Source: Zymobacter sp047495495
Lineage (GTDB): Bacteria; Pseudomonadota; Gammaproteobacteria; Pseudomonadales; Halomonadaceae
NCBI RefSeq assembly: GCF_047495495.1
Contig: NZ_CP179930.1
Coordinates: 1,054,001-1,118,000 of the forward strand
Length of the DNA stretch: 64,000 bases
Direction of reading: 5' to 3'
The notes beneath the pieces were generated by a model. The model ran no database searches and was not told the origin of the DNA. It worked only from the letters and a program-made list of their open reading frames with translations. Positions 44,873-54,461 of the stretch are shown here, in pieces. The position numbers and the translations under genes were made by a program. Each line of letters begins with the position of its first letter. Within the stretch, counting starts at the first letter, position 1.

Positions 44873-47800
44873 TCAGTCGCCCATTGCCATCAGCGAGGCA
44901 TTACCGCCCTGTGCGGTGGTGTTGATGGTTCGTGTCTTCTCGGTCACAAAGCGCTGCAGGTAGTGCGGGCCACCCGCTTTAGGACCAGTACCGGACAGTC
45001 CTTGGCCACCGAACGGTTGGCTACCCACCACGGCACCGATGATGTTGCGGTTGATGTAGACGTTGCCCACGCGCACGCGCTGCATCACATGGTCAGCGAA
45101 CTGCTGGTTGCGGCTGTGCAGGCCGAAGGTCAGGCCATAGCGGCGAGCATTGATGGCATCGATCACTTTGTCGGCATCGGCTGCCTTGTAGGTGGCAACA
45201 TGCAGGATCGGGCCGAAGTGTTCGCCATCCAGCGCTTCGATGCCAGACAGGCGGATCGCTGTCGGTGCCACGAAGCTGCCGTTAGCCGCCCATTCGTCAG
45301 GCACCTGAGTTTCATGCAGGATGCAGCCTTCCGCGCGACACTTGTCGATGTACTCCTGCAGTCCTTCGCGCGCTTCTTCATCAATAACCGGCCCTACATC
45401 GGTAGAACGCTGTGCCGGATCACCGATTTTTAGCTCATCCATCGCTCCCTTGAGTGCTTCAATCACACCATCAGCAATATCTTCCTGCACGTATAGCATG
45501 CGCAGGGCCGAGCAGCGCTGACCGGCGCTCTGGAATGCGGACTCGACCACGTCACGAATCACCTGTTCCGGCAGTGCCGTCGCATCGACCAGCATCGCGT
45601 TGAGGCCGCCCGTTTCGGCAATCAGCACCGGCAGCGGTGCATCATCGCGCGCAGCCAGCGTACGGTTGATCGCCACGGAGGCCGGGTTGGAACCGGTGAA
45701 CACGACGCCGCTGATACGTGGATCGCTGAGCAGATGTTTGCCCAGTTCTGCGCCGTCGCCGGGCAGCAGTTGGAGTACTTCCAGAGGCACCCCGACCTCA
45801 TGCATCAGCTGAGCGATGCGATAGGCACACAGCGATGTCTGCTCGGCTGGTTTAGCCAGCACCGTATTGCCCGCCACGAGCGCGGCCATGACCTGTCCGG
45901 TGAAGATGGCGACCGGGAAGTTCCACGGACTGATGGCAACGAAGATGCCACGCCCTTCGGCAGCCAGCGTGTTGGTTTCACCCGTGGTGCCTGGCAGCTC
46001 GATCGGTTTGCCGAACTGCTGTCGCGCCTGATCGGCGTAGTAGTGGCAGAAGTCGATGGCCTCACGGACATCGGCGATGGCATCGTTCAGCTGTTTGCCT
46101 GCTTCACGAATACACAGCGCTGCCAGCTCCGGCATATGGGTTTCCAGCGTTTCACCGCAGCGATCCAGCAACGCGGCGCGCTCTTCAACAGGGCGCATGT
46201 ACCACGCTTTGAAGGCCTGCTCAGCTGTGTCAACAGCCGCCGTGGCGGTGGCCGTATCGGTCCACAGCACCTTGCCCACGACCTTCCGATGGTCATAAGG
46301 GCTGGTAACCTGATGAGTAGAGGCCGAAGAGGCTTCGCTGGGCAGCAGCGGGTCGTGCGCTACCAGCGGGCCTGCCTGCCACTGTTTCTTTTCATCGAGG
46401 AACGGTGCCAGTGCTTCGGCAAACGAAGAGTACTGTGCGTGGATATTCATATCGAATCCTTTAGCAGTAGAGCGAGAAGGACCAAAAATGGCACGTGGTG
46501 GCACGATCCTGTGACTCACCAGCGTGTCACGCTCGTCGAGCAGACTAATGGGGTGTCGGGACAGTCGTTCGGGCGCTACGCGCTCATCGAGCAGCTGATG
46601 TACGAACGACGAGTTGGCCCCGTTCTCCAATAGTCGACGCACTAAGTAAGGTAGCAGATCACGGTGAGCACCTACGGGCGCGTAGATGCGGCAGTACAGA
46701 CCCTTCGGCGCAGACTCCAGTAGCGTTTCATACAATGCTTCCCCCATGCCGTGCAGGCGCTGGCACTCGAAGGCGCGACCGTCGGCCATGTCCAACAGAC
46801 TGATCAGGGTATGCGCGTTATGGGTCGCGAACTGGGGAAACAGCCGTCCTTCGGTATTGTCCGACAGCAGATAGCGGGCGCAGGCAAGGTAGGACACGTC
46901 TGTATTGCTCTTCAGCGTGAATACGGGGTAGTCCTCCAGCCCCAGCTGCTGTGCCAGTTTGATCTCGGCGTCCCAATAGGCCCCTTTCACCAGTCGCACA
47001 GGAATAAGGTCCCCCTGCTGATCGCTCAGGCGTGTCAGCCAGTACAGGGTAGGCAGTGCCCGGCGTGAGTACGCCTGCACCACCAGTCCCAGACTGCCCC
47101 AGCCGCGCGCCTCAGGTGAGGCATACACGGCTTCGAACACGGCCAGCGACAGCTCCAGTCGTGCCGCCTCTTCAGCGTCGATGGTGATCGCGACGTTCTG
47201 GGCGCGCCCCAATCGCACAAGGCCAATGACCGTCGGCACCAGCTCGCTCATGACACGCTGCTGCTGTCCTGCGCTGTAGCGTGGGTGTAGGGCCGAAAGC
47301 TTGATCGACACCGATGGCATAGGGGTATCGGGAGGAATATCGGTCGTTCCCACGGCCTGAATGGCATCGGCATAGGCCTGAGCATAGCGATCGGCATCGG
47401 CCTGGGTCAGGGCGGCTTCGCCCAGCATGTCATAGGAATAGGTGTTGCCCTGTCTGAACTGTTGGCGTGAACGGCTCAGCGCCTCTTTCATGGTCTGACC
47501 GAGCACGAACTGATGCCCCATCAGCTTCATGGTGGCCATCATCGCCCTGCGGATAATCGGCTCGCCCAGCCGGTTGACCAAAGTCTTCAGCGCATTGGCG
47601 GGATGCCCATTAGTCGGGTCATCCATCGTCAGTACTCGCCCCGTCAGCAGCAAGCTCCAGGTCGATGCATTGACCCACCATGCAGGGCTCTGGCCTAGAT
47701 GCGCGCGCCAGTCGGCCACGCTCAGCTTGTCCTTTATCAGCGCGTCGATGGTATAGCGATCAGGCACGCGCAGCAGCGCTTCGGCAAGGCACATCAGTTG

Positions 47801-48103
47801 CAGTCCCTCATGCGTGCTGAGCGAATACTGCTGAAGCAGCGTATCCACCATGCGCCCGCGCCCTGCGCGTTCGCGCACCTGCCTTACCAGCGTCACTGTT
47901 TCAGCATCGACGCGGTCACGACGAGTCTTATCCAGCGCCAGCATGGCGATGAAGCGCTGAATCAGCTTCGCTTCATCGGTCAGATAGTCCTGACTCAGAC
48001 GCGTCATCAATGTATCGAGCGGTTCCTGCCACTGGGCCGCATCCAGCGGCGAACGCAGTGGGACAGGGTCCGCAGGGGGCAGAGCAGAAGTAGTCATCGT
48101 CAT
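44873..48103 (-). CDS. putA: Bifunctional proline dehydrogenase / P5C dehydrogenase without RHH domain
   Basis: It oxidises proline to glutamate at the membrane. The 1076 residues comprise a PRODH barrel (ending near 440, with RLVKGAYWDAEIK and GLYCRIYAPVG) and an ALDH domain (about 560-1050, with the catalytic Cys in SAGQRCSALR near 863 and the Glu in ETGGLNAM). The N-terminal ribbon-helix-helix of E. coli PutA (1320 residues) is missing, as is a C-terminal extension. So it should not repress its own gene. A regulator gene (AraC) lies just upstream. No putP is adjacent. Confidence 0.93.
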   Translation of the reverse strand: MTMTTSALPPADPVPLRSPLDAAQWQEPLDTLMTRLSQDYLTDEAKLIQRFIAMLALDKTRRDRVDAETVTLVRQVRERAGRGRMVDTLLQQYSLSTHEGLQLMCLAEALLRVPDRYTIDALIKDKLSVADWRAHLGQSPAWWVNASTWSLLLTGRVLTMDDPTNGHPANALKTLVNRLGEPIIRRAMMATMKLMGHQFVLGQTMKEALSRSRQQFRQGNTYSYDMLGEAALTQADADRYAQAYADAIQAVGTTDIPPDTPMPSVSIKLSALHPRYSAGQQQRVMSELVPTVIGLVRLGRAQNVAITIDAEEAARLELSLAVFEAVYASPEARGWGSLGLVVQAYSRRALPTLYWLTRLSDQQGDLIPVRLVKGAYWDAEIKLAQQLGLEDYPVFTLKSNTDVSYLACARYLLSDNTEGRLFPQFATHNAHTLISLLDMADGRAFECQRLHGMGEALYETLLESAPKGLYCRIYAPVGAHRDLLPYLVRRLLENGANSSFVHQLLDERVAPERLSRHPISLLDERDTLVSHRIVPPRAIFGPSRSTAKGFDMNIHAQYSSFAEALAPFLDEKKQWQAGPLVAHDPLLPSEASSASTHQVTSPYDHRKVVGKVLWTDTATATAAVDTAEQAFKAWYMRPVEERAALLDRCGETLETHMPELAALCIREAGKQLNDAIADVREAIDFCHYYADQARQQFGKPIELPGTTGETNTLAAEGRGIFVAISPWNFPVAIFTGQVMAALVAGNTVLAKPAEQTSLCAYRIAQLMHEVGVPLEVLQLLPGDGAELGKHLLSDPRISGVVFTGSNPASVAINRTLAARDDAPLPVLIAETGGLNAMLVDATALPEQVIRDVVESAFQSAGQRCSALRMLYVQEDIADGVIEALKGAMDELKIGDPAQRSTDVGPVIDEEAREGLQEYIDKCRAEGCILHETQVPDEWAANGSFVAPTAIRLSGIEALDGEHFGPILHVATYKAADADKVIDAINARRYGLTFGLHSRNQQFADHVMQRVRVGNVYINRNIIGAVVGSQPFGGQGLSGTGPKAGGPHYLQRFVTEKTRTINTTAQGGNASLMAMGD

Positions 48104-48319
48104 TCTCCGTGAAGCGTCTCGTGAACCGGCGGCTCTGAACTCAGCATAGGCACAGCCTGACAGTAGCGTTGGCTCTTTATGCCTGTCTTGTCGGATTCGC
48201 GGATGTTCGTGTTCGATTCGCGGAAATGACGATGAAAGGAGTGAAAGAAAGTGATCAGGGGGAACGATGTACGCGTGATTGGGCGGTATGGCGCCCGCTG
48301 CCAGTGCGGGCGGATGCTG

Positions 48320-49075
48320 TCAGACGGTTGCAGGCGTTTGTTGGCGCAGGGCGCGCGGTGTCAGGTTGAAATGACGACGAAAGGCATGAGTTAGCGCGCT
48401 CTGATCGGCAAAGTGCGTTCTGGCCGCAACGTGATCGAGTGGCATCGGTGTTTGTTGGATAAGCTGCCATGCCCTCTGCATCCTGCGTGCTTGTACATAG
48501 CGATAGGGTGAAGTCTGGTGTTGCTGCCGAAAGAGTGCAGTGAAATGGGCTGCGCTCAGATGGAACAGTGCGGCAAGTTGAGCCACGCGAATGGGCTGGT
48601 CCAGATGCGTATCAATGAACGCATCCAAGCGTGCTGTGTCGAGCCGCCGAGGGGCACAAGAAAACGTCAAACGAGCGGTCAGCGCATGCAGCAGTGTCAC
48701 CAGCAGCACGTCGTATGCCATCGCATCGCACTGTTCGAGGTCATGACTGAGAAAGGCAACGTAATGGGCTAGCCCCGCATCGACCGTAAATACCCGCGGC
48801 TGCTCGAACAGTCGCATTGGCTCACGGTTTGGAACGGCCCACACCGCCTCGACGGGCACATCGACTACCAACAGTTGGTTATCTCCCAGCCCCTGAAAAC
48901 CGTGGGGAGTGCCGGCGGGCAGAATGCACCCCGTGTGCGTGCTCAAACACGCCGTCTGTGTTCCGATATCCATGCGGGCCTCGCCGCGGATGCCGATTAC
49001 GATCTGGTGATGGGCATGGTGGTGCAGGCAGTAATCGGCTGCAAATGGGTGAACACGCAGAGAATGGAGCGGCAT
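48320..49075 (-). CDS. AraC family transcriptional regulator
   Basis: The 251 residues have an N-terminal cupin sensor (YCLHHHAHHQIVIGIRGEARM) and a C-terminal double HTH (IRVAQLAALFHLSAAHFTALFRQQHQTSPYRYVQ...). The ATG at 49075 follows AAGGAGG by eight bases; the frame is open to 49159. It lies upstream of putA on the same strand. In Pseudomonas, PutA without a self-repressing domain is controlled by the AraC-type PruR, so a similar role is plausible here but not shown. Confidence 0.85.
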   Translation of the reverse strand: MPLHSLRVHPFAADYCLHHHAHHQIVIGIRGEARMDIGTQTACLSTHTGCILPAGTPHGFQGLGDNQLLVVDVPVEAVWAVPNREPMRLFEQPRVFTVDAGLAHYVAFLSHDLEQCDAMAYDVLLVTLLHALTARLTFSCAPRRLDTARLDAFIDTHLDQPIRVAQLAALFHLSAAHFTALFRQQHQTSPYRYVQARRMQRAWQLIQQTPMPLDHVAARTHFADQSALTHAFRRHFNLTPRALRQQTPATV

Positions 49076-49232
49076 CGGCAGGACCTCCTTGAGCAGCAGA
49101 TGACGTCGATGATCACCTGCAAAGCCAATGCCACAAACCTGTAGCGCTACGCTGTGCACGCGCCCCGCTCTGTTCGTCTGCTGTTTACGAGTGCACTACC
49201 CGCCAAGAGGCCTCAGCATAGTGCGAAGCCTG

Positions 49233-49565
49233 TTACATCATGGTGCTCAGTTGCTGAATGAAGCACTCGACGGCCTTCTCATTGCGCTTGTAGTAGGTCC
49301 AGCCGCCGCTACGGTGAGAGGTCACCAGATGCGCGCGTGACAGCAGGGCAAGGTAACTGGAAATGGTGGACTGCGAGAGCTGTGCTTTGGCTTGGATGAT
49401 GCTGACGCTGACCCCAGTCTCTTCTAGATCGGTATTCAGATGGGGAAAGTGGCGGCACGGGTCCTTGAGCCAATGCATGATATCAAGGCGTACGGGATTG
49501 CTCAGTGCTTTCAACGTGTCATTCAGATTGATGTCCATGAGCCGGGTCATATCCTCTGCTGTCAT
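49233..49565 (-). CDS. ArsR family transcriptional regulator
   Basis: It is a 110-residue winged HTH: LKALSNPVRLDIMHWL near 19-34 and the recognition region AQLSQSTISSYLALLSRAHLV. No metal-binding CxC pattern of the ArsR/SmtB type is obvious, so it may sense something other than metal (BigR/redox-like members exist). No clear target gene is linked in an operon. Confidence 0.85.
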   Translation of the reverse strand: MTAEDMTRLMDINLNDTLKALSNPVRLDIMHWLKDPCRHFPHLNTDLEETGVSVSIIQAKAQLSQSTISSYLALLSRAHLVTSHRSGGWTYYKRNEKAVECFIQQLSTMM

Positions 49566-50184
49566 TTCGCTTCCAATAGCGTTATCGCGCAGGCATACGG
49601 AAGCTGCAATAGTGGGCGTGCATTGTTATTTATCGAAATCGCTGCACTTGACATTCGATAGCGGGAAGTAAGGTCTGCCGTTAAAGAGCGGTGCGATATT
49701 CAGCACTCTTTCATGCACGGGTACGGGTATGAGCTCGGTAACGGTGCTTCCACCTATAATGTCGGCCTATCGCGATATTCCCTCAGTCACCATTTGCAGA
49801 AGCAGTGGCCTTTTTAGGCCCCAATCAGGATAAATAAAAACGAGATAATTCTTACACTTATAATGGGATAAGCGTATTGGCAGGGACTGGGTGGTATTTT
49901 CGCGAAGAAAAAGCACTCTGAGGCTCTATGGCGTTGCGCGATAAATAATCAGTAAGGGATTGCCGCGAGGCTATGAACGAAAGCGCAGGGATGGGAAGCA
50001 TCAAGCGATGAAGGCGATGGCTTTCTTCAAGGAGACGCATCGCGCCGATCCGGTATCTGACGGGATATCGCGTATCAGATACCGGAACCTTGCGAAGGGG
50101 ATCAGGCCGCAGAAAGATATCGGGTCAAGTAAGGCAACCGGACATTTTGTTCTGTAACCGAACGTCCTTCGTCAGCGAACCGTG
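49566..50184. other. Gap between the ArsR gene and the SemiSWEET gene
   Basis: Low gene density, AT-rich left half. One long perfect hairpin is listed separately. I see no supported gene. Confidence 0.5.
50050..50085. repeat. 11-bp perfect inverted repeat
   Basis: CCGGTATCTGA at 50050-50060 and TCAGATACCGG at 50075-50085 enclose CGGGATATCGCGTA. There is no T tract. It could be a protein-binding palindrome or an RNA hairpin. Confidence 0.5.
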
Positions 50185-50448
50185 CTACAGCAGGGCGGTA
50201 ATGACCGTGATTATGCCGAGAATGACCCCAGGCAGGTTGGCAAACAGCAGTGGATGGTCGCGCTTGCTTTTGAACCATGCATAGAAGACCCATAGGGTGC
50301 AGTTGATGGCGGCAGCGAGAGGCTGGATGAAATCGCCTTTGTGGCCGGTAAGGTTGTTCCGGATTTGAAAAACATAGGCGAGGTACATGGCAATGGACAT
50401 GCATGTTGCCGCAATACCAAGCAATCTTCGGTATTTTTTATCAAGCAT
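50185..50448 (-). CDS. SemiSWEET family sugar transporter
   Basis: It is an 87-residue protein with three membrane segments, the bacterial half-size of SWEET transporters, which work as dimers. The PQ-loop-like MYLAYVFQIRNNL and FIQPLAAAINCTLWVFYAWFK give the family pattern, with the substrate-binding Asn/Trp in INCTLW. Sugar specificity cannot be read. Single gene. Confidence 0.82.
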   Translation of the reverse strand: MLDKKYRRLLGIAATCMSIAMYLAYVFQIRNNLTGHKGDFIQPLAAAINCTLWVFYAWFKSKRDHPLLFANLPGVILGIITVITALL

Positions 50449-50749
50449 GAAAACACTCCGTTTTGTGGTCGGATTGCGTTATCCAACATAACGGCCAGAT
50501 GACAGCGTGTCTATTTTATTACGCGTCCAGAAAACGTTAGCGCTCATATTTTTTTCGTGGTAAGTGTATATAATGACAGTGGTTATGGGGCCCATAACGG
50601 CCACGTCGTCGCGGGCAGAAATTTTTCCATTACGGTGCCGGGAAGAGCGTGACGTCGCTTAATTTTGAAAATGATAGTCATTATCATCTCCAATATTCCC
50701 CCATTCTCTATAGAATGAGCGCCACTTATCTTTACCCAAGGAATTCGGT
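50449..50749. other. Control region between the SemiSWEET gene and the Bcr/CflA exporter
   Basis: It contains the Fur box and AT-rich promoter-like sequence for two divergent genes. No gene. Confidence 0.5.
50667..50685. promoter_or_regulatory. Fur box upstream of the Bcr/CflA exporter
   Basis: GAAAATGATAGTCATTATC matches the 19-bp Fur consensus GATAATGATAATCATTATC at 17 positions. It lies 65 bases before the exporter start, so iron-dependent repression is likely. Confidence 0.8.
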
Positions 50750-51934
50750 ATGACCTCTGCGCAAAAGACACGCTATGTCGTGATGCTCGGGTTGCTGACG
50801 ATGTTTGGTCCTCTGTGCATGGACCTTTACCTGCCGTCACTGCCCCAGGTATCGACAGACCTCGATACGACCGTCACGCTGACTCAGCTCAGCCTGACGA
50901 CCTGCCTGCTGGGGTTGGGGTTGGGGCAACTGTTGATCGGCCCTCTCAGTGACCGACTGGGACGTCGCCGACCACTGCTGTGGGCACTGGGGCTGTTCAC
51001 GCTGGCTTCGCTGGCCTGTACACGGGTGACCAGCATTGAACAGCTGCTGGTACTGCGCTTCTTGCAAGGGGTAGCGGGGGCGGGGGGCGCCGTAATTTCG
51101 CGTGCGGTGGCGCGTGATTTGTATAGCGGCTCCGATCTAACGCGCTTCTTCGCGTTGCTGATGATCGTGAACGGACTGGCTCCGGTATTGGCTCCCGTGA
51201 TGGGTGGACAGTTACTGTATCTGACGACATGGCGCGGTGTGTTCATGGTGCTGGCGCTGCTGGGCGCTATCATCCTGACGCTGACATTGCTCTTATTAAA
51301 AGAAAGTCTGCCGCGTGAGCAGCGCGCGGAAGGTTCGTTGAGCACGACGGTGCAGGCGTTCGTACGAGTTGTGACCAGCCGCCGTTTCATGGGGCTGTGT
51401 TTGGTGCAAGGAGCGATGATGGCAGGCATGTTTGCCTATATCGGTGCCTCTACCTTCGTCTTCCAAAAAATCTACCACCTCACGGCGCAGGGGTTCAGCC
51501 TTTGTTTCGCACTCAATGGGGCGGGGCTGGTGGTCGCTGGACAGATCTCGGCCCGCTTAAGCCGCAACGGGCGCGAACCGCTGGTGCTGCGCTATGGGTT
51601 GACAGTGGCGGTGATTCTCAGTCTTGTACTGATGATCGTGGCATTGGTCGGACTGCCGCTACCGTTTTTCCTCGCTGCACTACTGCTGACAGTAGCCTGC
51701 GTGAGCGCCATTGGTACAGCAGCCACGTCGCTTGCCATGCAGGTGCACGAGCGCCAGGTCAGCGGCATGGCTTCTGCCGTGCTGGGGGTCATGATGTTCT
51801 CGATGGGGGGAATCTGCCTGCCGCTGTCATCCATGGCGGGCGTGTCGGCGTTAAGCATGGGTGTCACGTTCGTCTGTTGTTACGCCTTTGCGTGGTGCGC
51901 ACACCGCTTTGTCGTAGTACCTACCCGCCGCTAA
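50750..51934 (+). CDS. Bcr/CflA family MFS drug or siderophore exporter
   Basis: The 394 residues make 12 membrane segments. MDLYLPSLPQVSTDL near 24-38, motif A GPLSDRLGRRRPLL near 65-78 and LRFLQGVAGAGGAVISRA near 103-120 are family landmarks. Relatives export bicyclomycin, chloramphenicol or sulfonamides. A Fur box upstream hints at a link to iron, for example siderophore export; that is inference. A terminator follows. Confidence 0.88.
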   Translation: MTSAQKTRYVVMLGLLTMFGPLCMDLYLPSLPQVSTDLDTTVTLTQLSLTTCLLGLGLGQLLIGPLSDRLGRRRPLLWALGLFTLASLACTRVTSIEQLLVLRFLQGVAGAGGAVISRAVARDLYSGSDLTRFFALLMIVNGLAPVLAPVMGGQLLYLTTWRGVFMVLALLGAIILTLTLLLLKESLPREQRAEGSLSTTVQAFVRVVTSRRFMGLCLVQGAMMAGMFAYIGASTFVFQKIYHLTAQGFSLCFALNGAGLVVAGQISARLSRNGREPLVLRYGLTVAVILSLVLMIVALVGLPLPFFLAALLLTVACVSAIGTAATSLAMQVHERQVSGMASAVLGVMMFSMGGICLPLSSMAGVSALSMGVTFVCCYAFAWCAHRFVVVPTRR

Positions 51935-51958
51935 CACGGTTCTTTCGTGCAATTGACG

Positions 51959-51987
51959 ATGCCACCTTTCGGGGTGGCGTTTTTGTA
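51959..51987 (+). terminator. Terminator after the exporter
   Basis: GATGCCACC, TTTCG, GGGTGGCG and a T-rich tail. Confidence 0.8.
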
Positions 51988-52062
51988 TCTACATTTCTAT
52001 TTAATGTCATTTTATGTATCGGTAACACTTGGCAAGATAAAAATGCAGCTGGTTCAATACTG

Positions 52063-52182
52063 CTGCAAGGCTGCAAGGCTGCAAGGCTGCAAGGCTGCAA
52101 GGCTGCAAGGCTGCAAGGCTGCAAGGCTGCAAGGCTGCAAGGCTGCAAGGCTGCAAGGCTGCAAGGCTGCAAGGCTGCAAGG
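52063..52182. repeat. 8-bp tandem repeat, 15 perfect copies
   Basis: CTGCAAGG is repeated 15 times without a single substitution. It lies 75 bases after the exporter terminator and before the phage-like genes. Confidence 0.97.
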
Positions 52183-52672
52183 TCGGCACGGTGTATCGGA
52201 TGACCGCCGGTGAGTGGCCGTTTCGCGGATAGCGAAGATGGGGTTTCGCCAGAAGAGCTCATGCCGCGATACCGATGTGCAGATTGCTTGATGCGGATCA
52301 AGTTCGGCCACGGTGAGCCGAAGAACGAGATGAATCTGTTGTGCAACGCACTGTGGTGGGGATGGCCAAGCAGGTGGTGTGCCGTCATGAACGCCCAAGC
52401 AGAAAGGAAAGGGCACTTTAATTGTCAGCACGGTGACGCTATCTGGGCGAGTACGCTTGCCATCATGCGCTTGGCAAGCCGCTCCCCGCATTGAGGCGTG
52501 GTGATTGTGCATGTTGGGGTATCCATGTCGGTCTGAGCATGTATTGCCAAAGGACATGGATCATCGACAGTACAACGATCGTGTCGGCCCTCGTGCAGGG
52601 CCGCGATGTACTGCCGATATAGGTGAAACTTATAGTGTACTACCCAAGACGGAATTGAGTGGGTCGATTTCG

Positions 52673-52912
52673 TCATGCAGATTGTTGCGATGGACACTCT
52701 GTATCACAGGGCGATGGGCTGCTCTCGTCCGAGGCAGAACCGAAATGGCTAGGGGTGAGGGTGCGAATGATTTCGCAGTTGCCTTTACCCGTCCAGCCGC
52801 ACGTTGGGTTGGTGCATTGCAGATAGACGACGCCATAGCTTTCCTGAGAGGACTCGCTGCCGCGAATTCTGCAGGATGCTTCACAATGAGGGCATTTCCA
52901 ACGCATTACCAT
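52673..52912 (-). CDS. Ogr/Delta-like phage zinc-finger activator (copy 1)
   Basis: The 79-residue product reads VMRWKCPHCEASCRIR...YLQCTNPTCGWTGKG. The two Cys pairs and MRWKCPHC start define the P2 Ogr/P4 Delta family, activators of phage late promoters. AGGAG precedes the ATG at 52912; the frame is open upstream to 53020. It is divergent from the CI-like repressor gene, like an activator/repressor switch. The C-terminal tail is Ser/Pro-rich and not conserved. Confidence 0.8.
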   Translation of the reverse strand: MVMRWKCPHCEASCRIRGSESSQESYGVVYLQCTNPTCGWTGKGNCEIIRTLTPSHFGSASDESSPSPCDTECPSQQSA

Positions 52913-53238
52913 GATGCTGCTCCTGTGGGGATAAGTGCTGTGGTAGTGATACCGGGTGACTCGAATAGGTTTTTTAACATCAAACATTGCAGATGTGATG
53001 GACCGTTCGGTCATAGACAACCCAGTATGTGAATTCTTGTGTACTCATATTGAATGGTGTTGTCATGATGGCCTTTCGGCGTCCTAAGGCCAACAACATC
53101 GCGTTGTAAAAGAGAGACGTACCCCGATGGCATGGTGTATCCTCTCCCCATATCACAAGCGATAACTGTAATCTATCCCAATAGTGGGATGTTATCAACT
53201 CGAAAATTGGTCGTTTTGCATTCATGGTTGGCTGACGA

Positions 53239-53928
53239 ATGTCTGATTCCAAATACGGAGCTGAAGTTGTCGAACGGATGAAGTCCGTGCTTGAACTCGA
53301 CAGTGATACGCAGCTTGCCAAAATTCTGGGGCGAGCCGGTTCCAGCGTGAGCAATTGGCGGGTGCGCGGTAATGTGCCCATTGATGAGTGCATTCGCTTC
53401 GCACAGCGCTATGGCGTCAGTCTGGATTGGCTCATTTTGGGTAACGAGCGGCCTGTTGAGGCGGAAGGCTCGGACGCCGAGTGTTCCAGTATTGGGACGG
53501 CCGACTCGTTACCCGAAGGGTACACCCCTATCGCCATGTATGATATTGAAGCTTCTGCAGGTGCGGGACATTTGCCCGGTGCTGAAGCGATTGAGTGCGT
53601 CATGCTGTTCGATACGCGTCAGCTGGAAGCAGAAGGACTAGACCCTTCGCAGCTTATGGGGGCAAGGGTGCGCGGCGACTCGATGAACAATACGCTGCGC
53701 AACGGCGATCGGGTGATCATTGATCGCACGCATCGCACGCCCGATGGCGTCTTCCTGCTGCGCATGGGAGACGAGCTGCGAATCAAACGCGTTCAGCGGG
53801 TCGCTGGCGGAGCGCTAATGTTGATCAGCGACAATCCTGTCTACGAGCGCGAAATGCTGGCCCCTGAAGATGCCGCGAATATCGAAATCATCGGGCGCTG
53901 CTGTATGAGACTAGGACGTATAGATTGA
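53239..53928 (+). CDS. CI-type repressor with S24 autoprotease domain
   Basis: The 229 residues have an N-terminal bacteriophage CI HTH (TQLAKILGRAGSSVSNWRVR at about 25-43) and a LexA-fold S24 peptidase. Catalytic Ser148 is in VRGDSMNNTLRNGDRVI and Lys183 in LRIKRVQ; the gap of 35 fits LexA/UmuD. Candidate Ala-Gly scission sites are at 107-108 and 109-110. Such repressors are inactivated by RecA after DNA damage. It is divergent from the Ogr-like gene and is followed by a terminator. Confidence 0.9.
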   Translation: MSDSKYGAEVVERMKSVLELDSDTQLAKILGRAGSSVSNWRVRGNVPIDECIRFAQRYGVSLDWLILGNERPVEAEGSDAECSSIGTADSLPEGYTPIAMYDIEASAGAGHLPGAEAIECVMLFDTRQLEAEGLDPSQLMGARVRGDSMNNTLRNGDRVIIDRTHRTPDGVFLLRMGDELRIKRVQRVAGGALMLISDNPVYEREMLAPEDAANIEIIGRCCMRLGRID

Positions 53929-53948
53929 AATGCCATTGAATATGCATA

Positions 53949-53986
53949 GGCCCGAGTCGCTGATGACAGTACTCGGGCTTTTTTGT
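53949..53986 (+). terminator. Terminator after the CI-type repressor
   Basis: GGCCCGAGT pairs with ACTCGGGC, followed by TTTTTT. Confidence 0.9.
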
Positions 53987-54421
53987 GCCTGCAGTAACCG
54001 CCTTTCGCCGTTAATCAGCCTTGAACGTCACCTGTACTTACGTCATGGAAATGGTCCCTTGCCTGCAAGCGTGCCACCAGAGGATATAGCGTAAACCTTC
54101 CTGTTTCTTTAAAGTAACTTTTTCTTCAGGAAAAACGACCAATGAAAGCGCTGTGCCCGTATGTATTTTTGATTCATAGGGTTACATTGCAGGGCACAGC
54201 TGCTATTACGTGTGCGTATACTAACCCTGCAGCCCTTTATTCTCTAGATTATTGCCGTGAAAGTTTGCTCTGATACGAGATGATGTTAGACGAAGAAGAG
54301 CTTGCCTGGCGGCAATATGTGGCGCATCACAAACGTGTCGGATCTTTCCCCATTGAGGAAATAGCGAATTTCTCCCCGATAGTTTTTTTTCCAAGTTGAT
54401 TACTGCCGGATACTGTTTTAT

Positions 54422-54437
54422 ATGTATATGCATACAG
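54422..54437. promoter_or_regulatory. LexA-like SOS box upstream of the UmuD-like gene
   Basis: ATGTATATGCATACAG matches CTGT-N8-ACAG with one mismatch. It sits 25 bases before the start codon at 54462, overlapping the likely promoter. Confidence 0.65.
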
Positions 54438-54461
54438 TATATTTGAGGAAGGCTTCCGGAA

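Larger units (their letters stand above)
51935..52672. other. Gap with 8-bp tandem repeat, left edge of the phage-like region
   Basis: It holds a terminator and the repeat. A GTG-started frame at 52210-52494 has two CxxC-like cysteines but no recognisable family, so it is not called. Confidence 0.5.
53929..54461. other. Gap between the repressor and the UmuD-like gene
   Basis: AT-rich. Besides the terminator and the SOS-like box it holds a loose 9-bp inverted repeat (GCTGTGCCC near 54150, GGGCACAGC near 54192). No gene is supported. Confidence 0.5.

Noticed and set aside
52210..52494. GTG-started frame with paired cysteines left of the Ogr-like gene
   Set aside because: Composition is poor, no family is recognised and no good start signal is seen; it may be phage debris.
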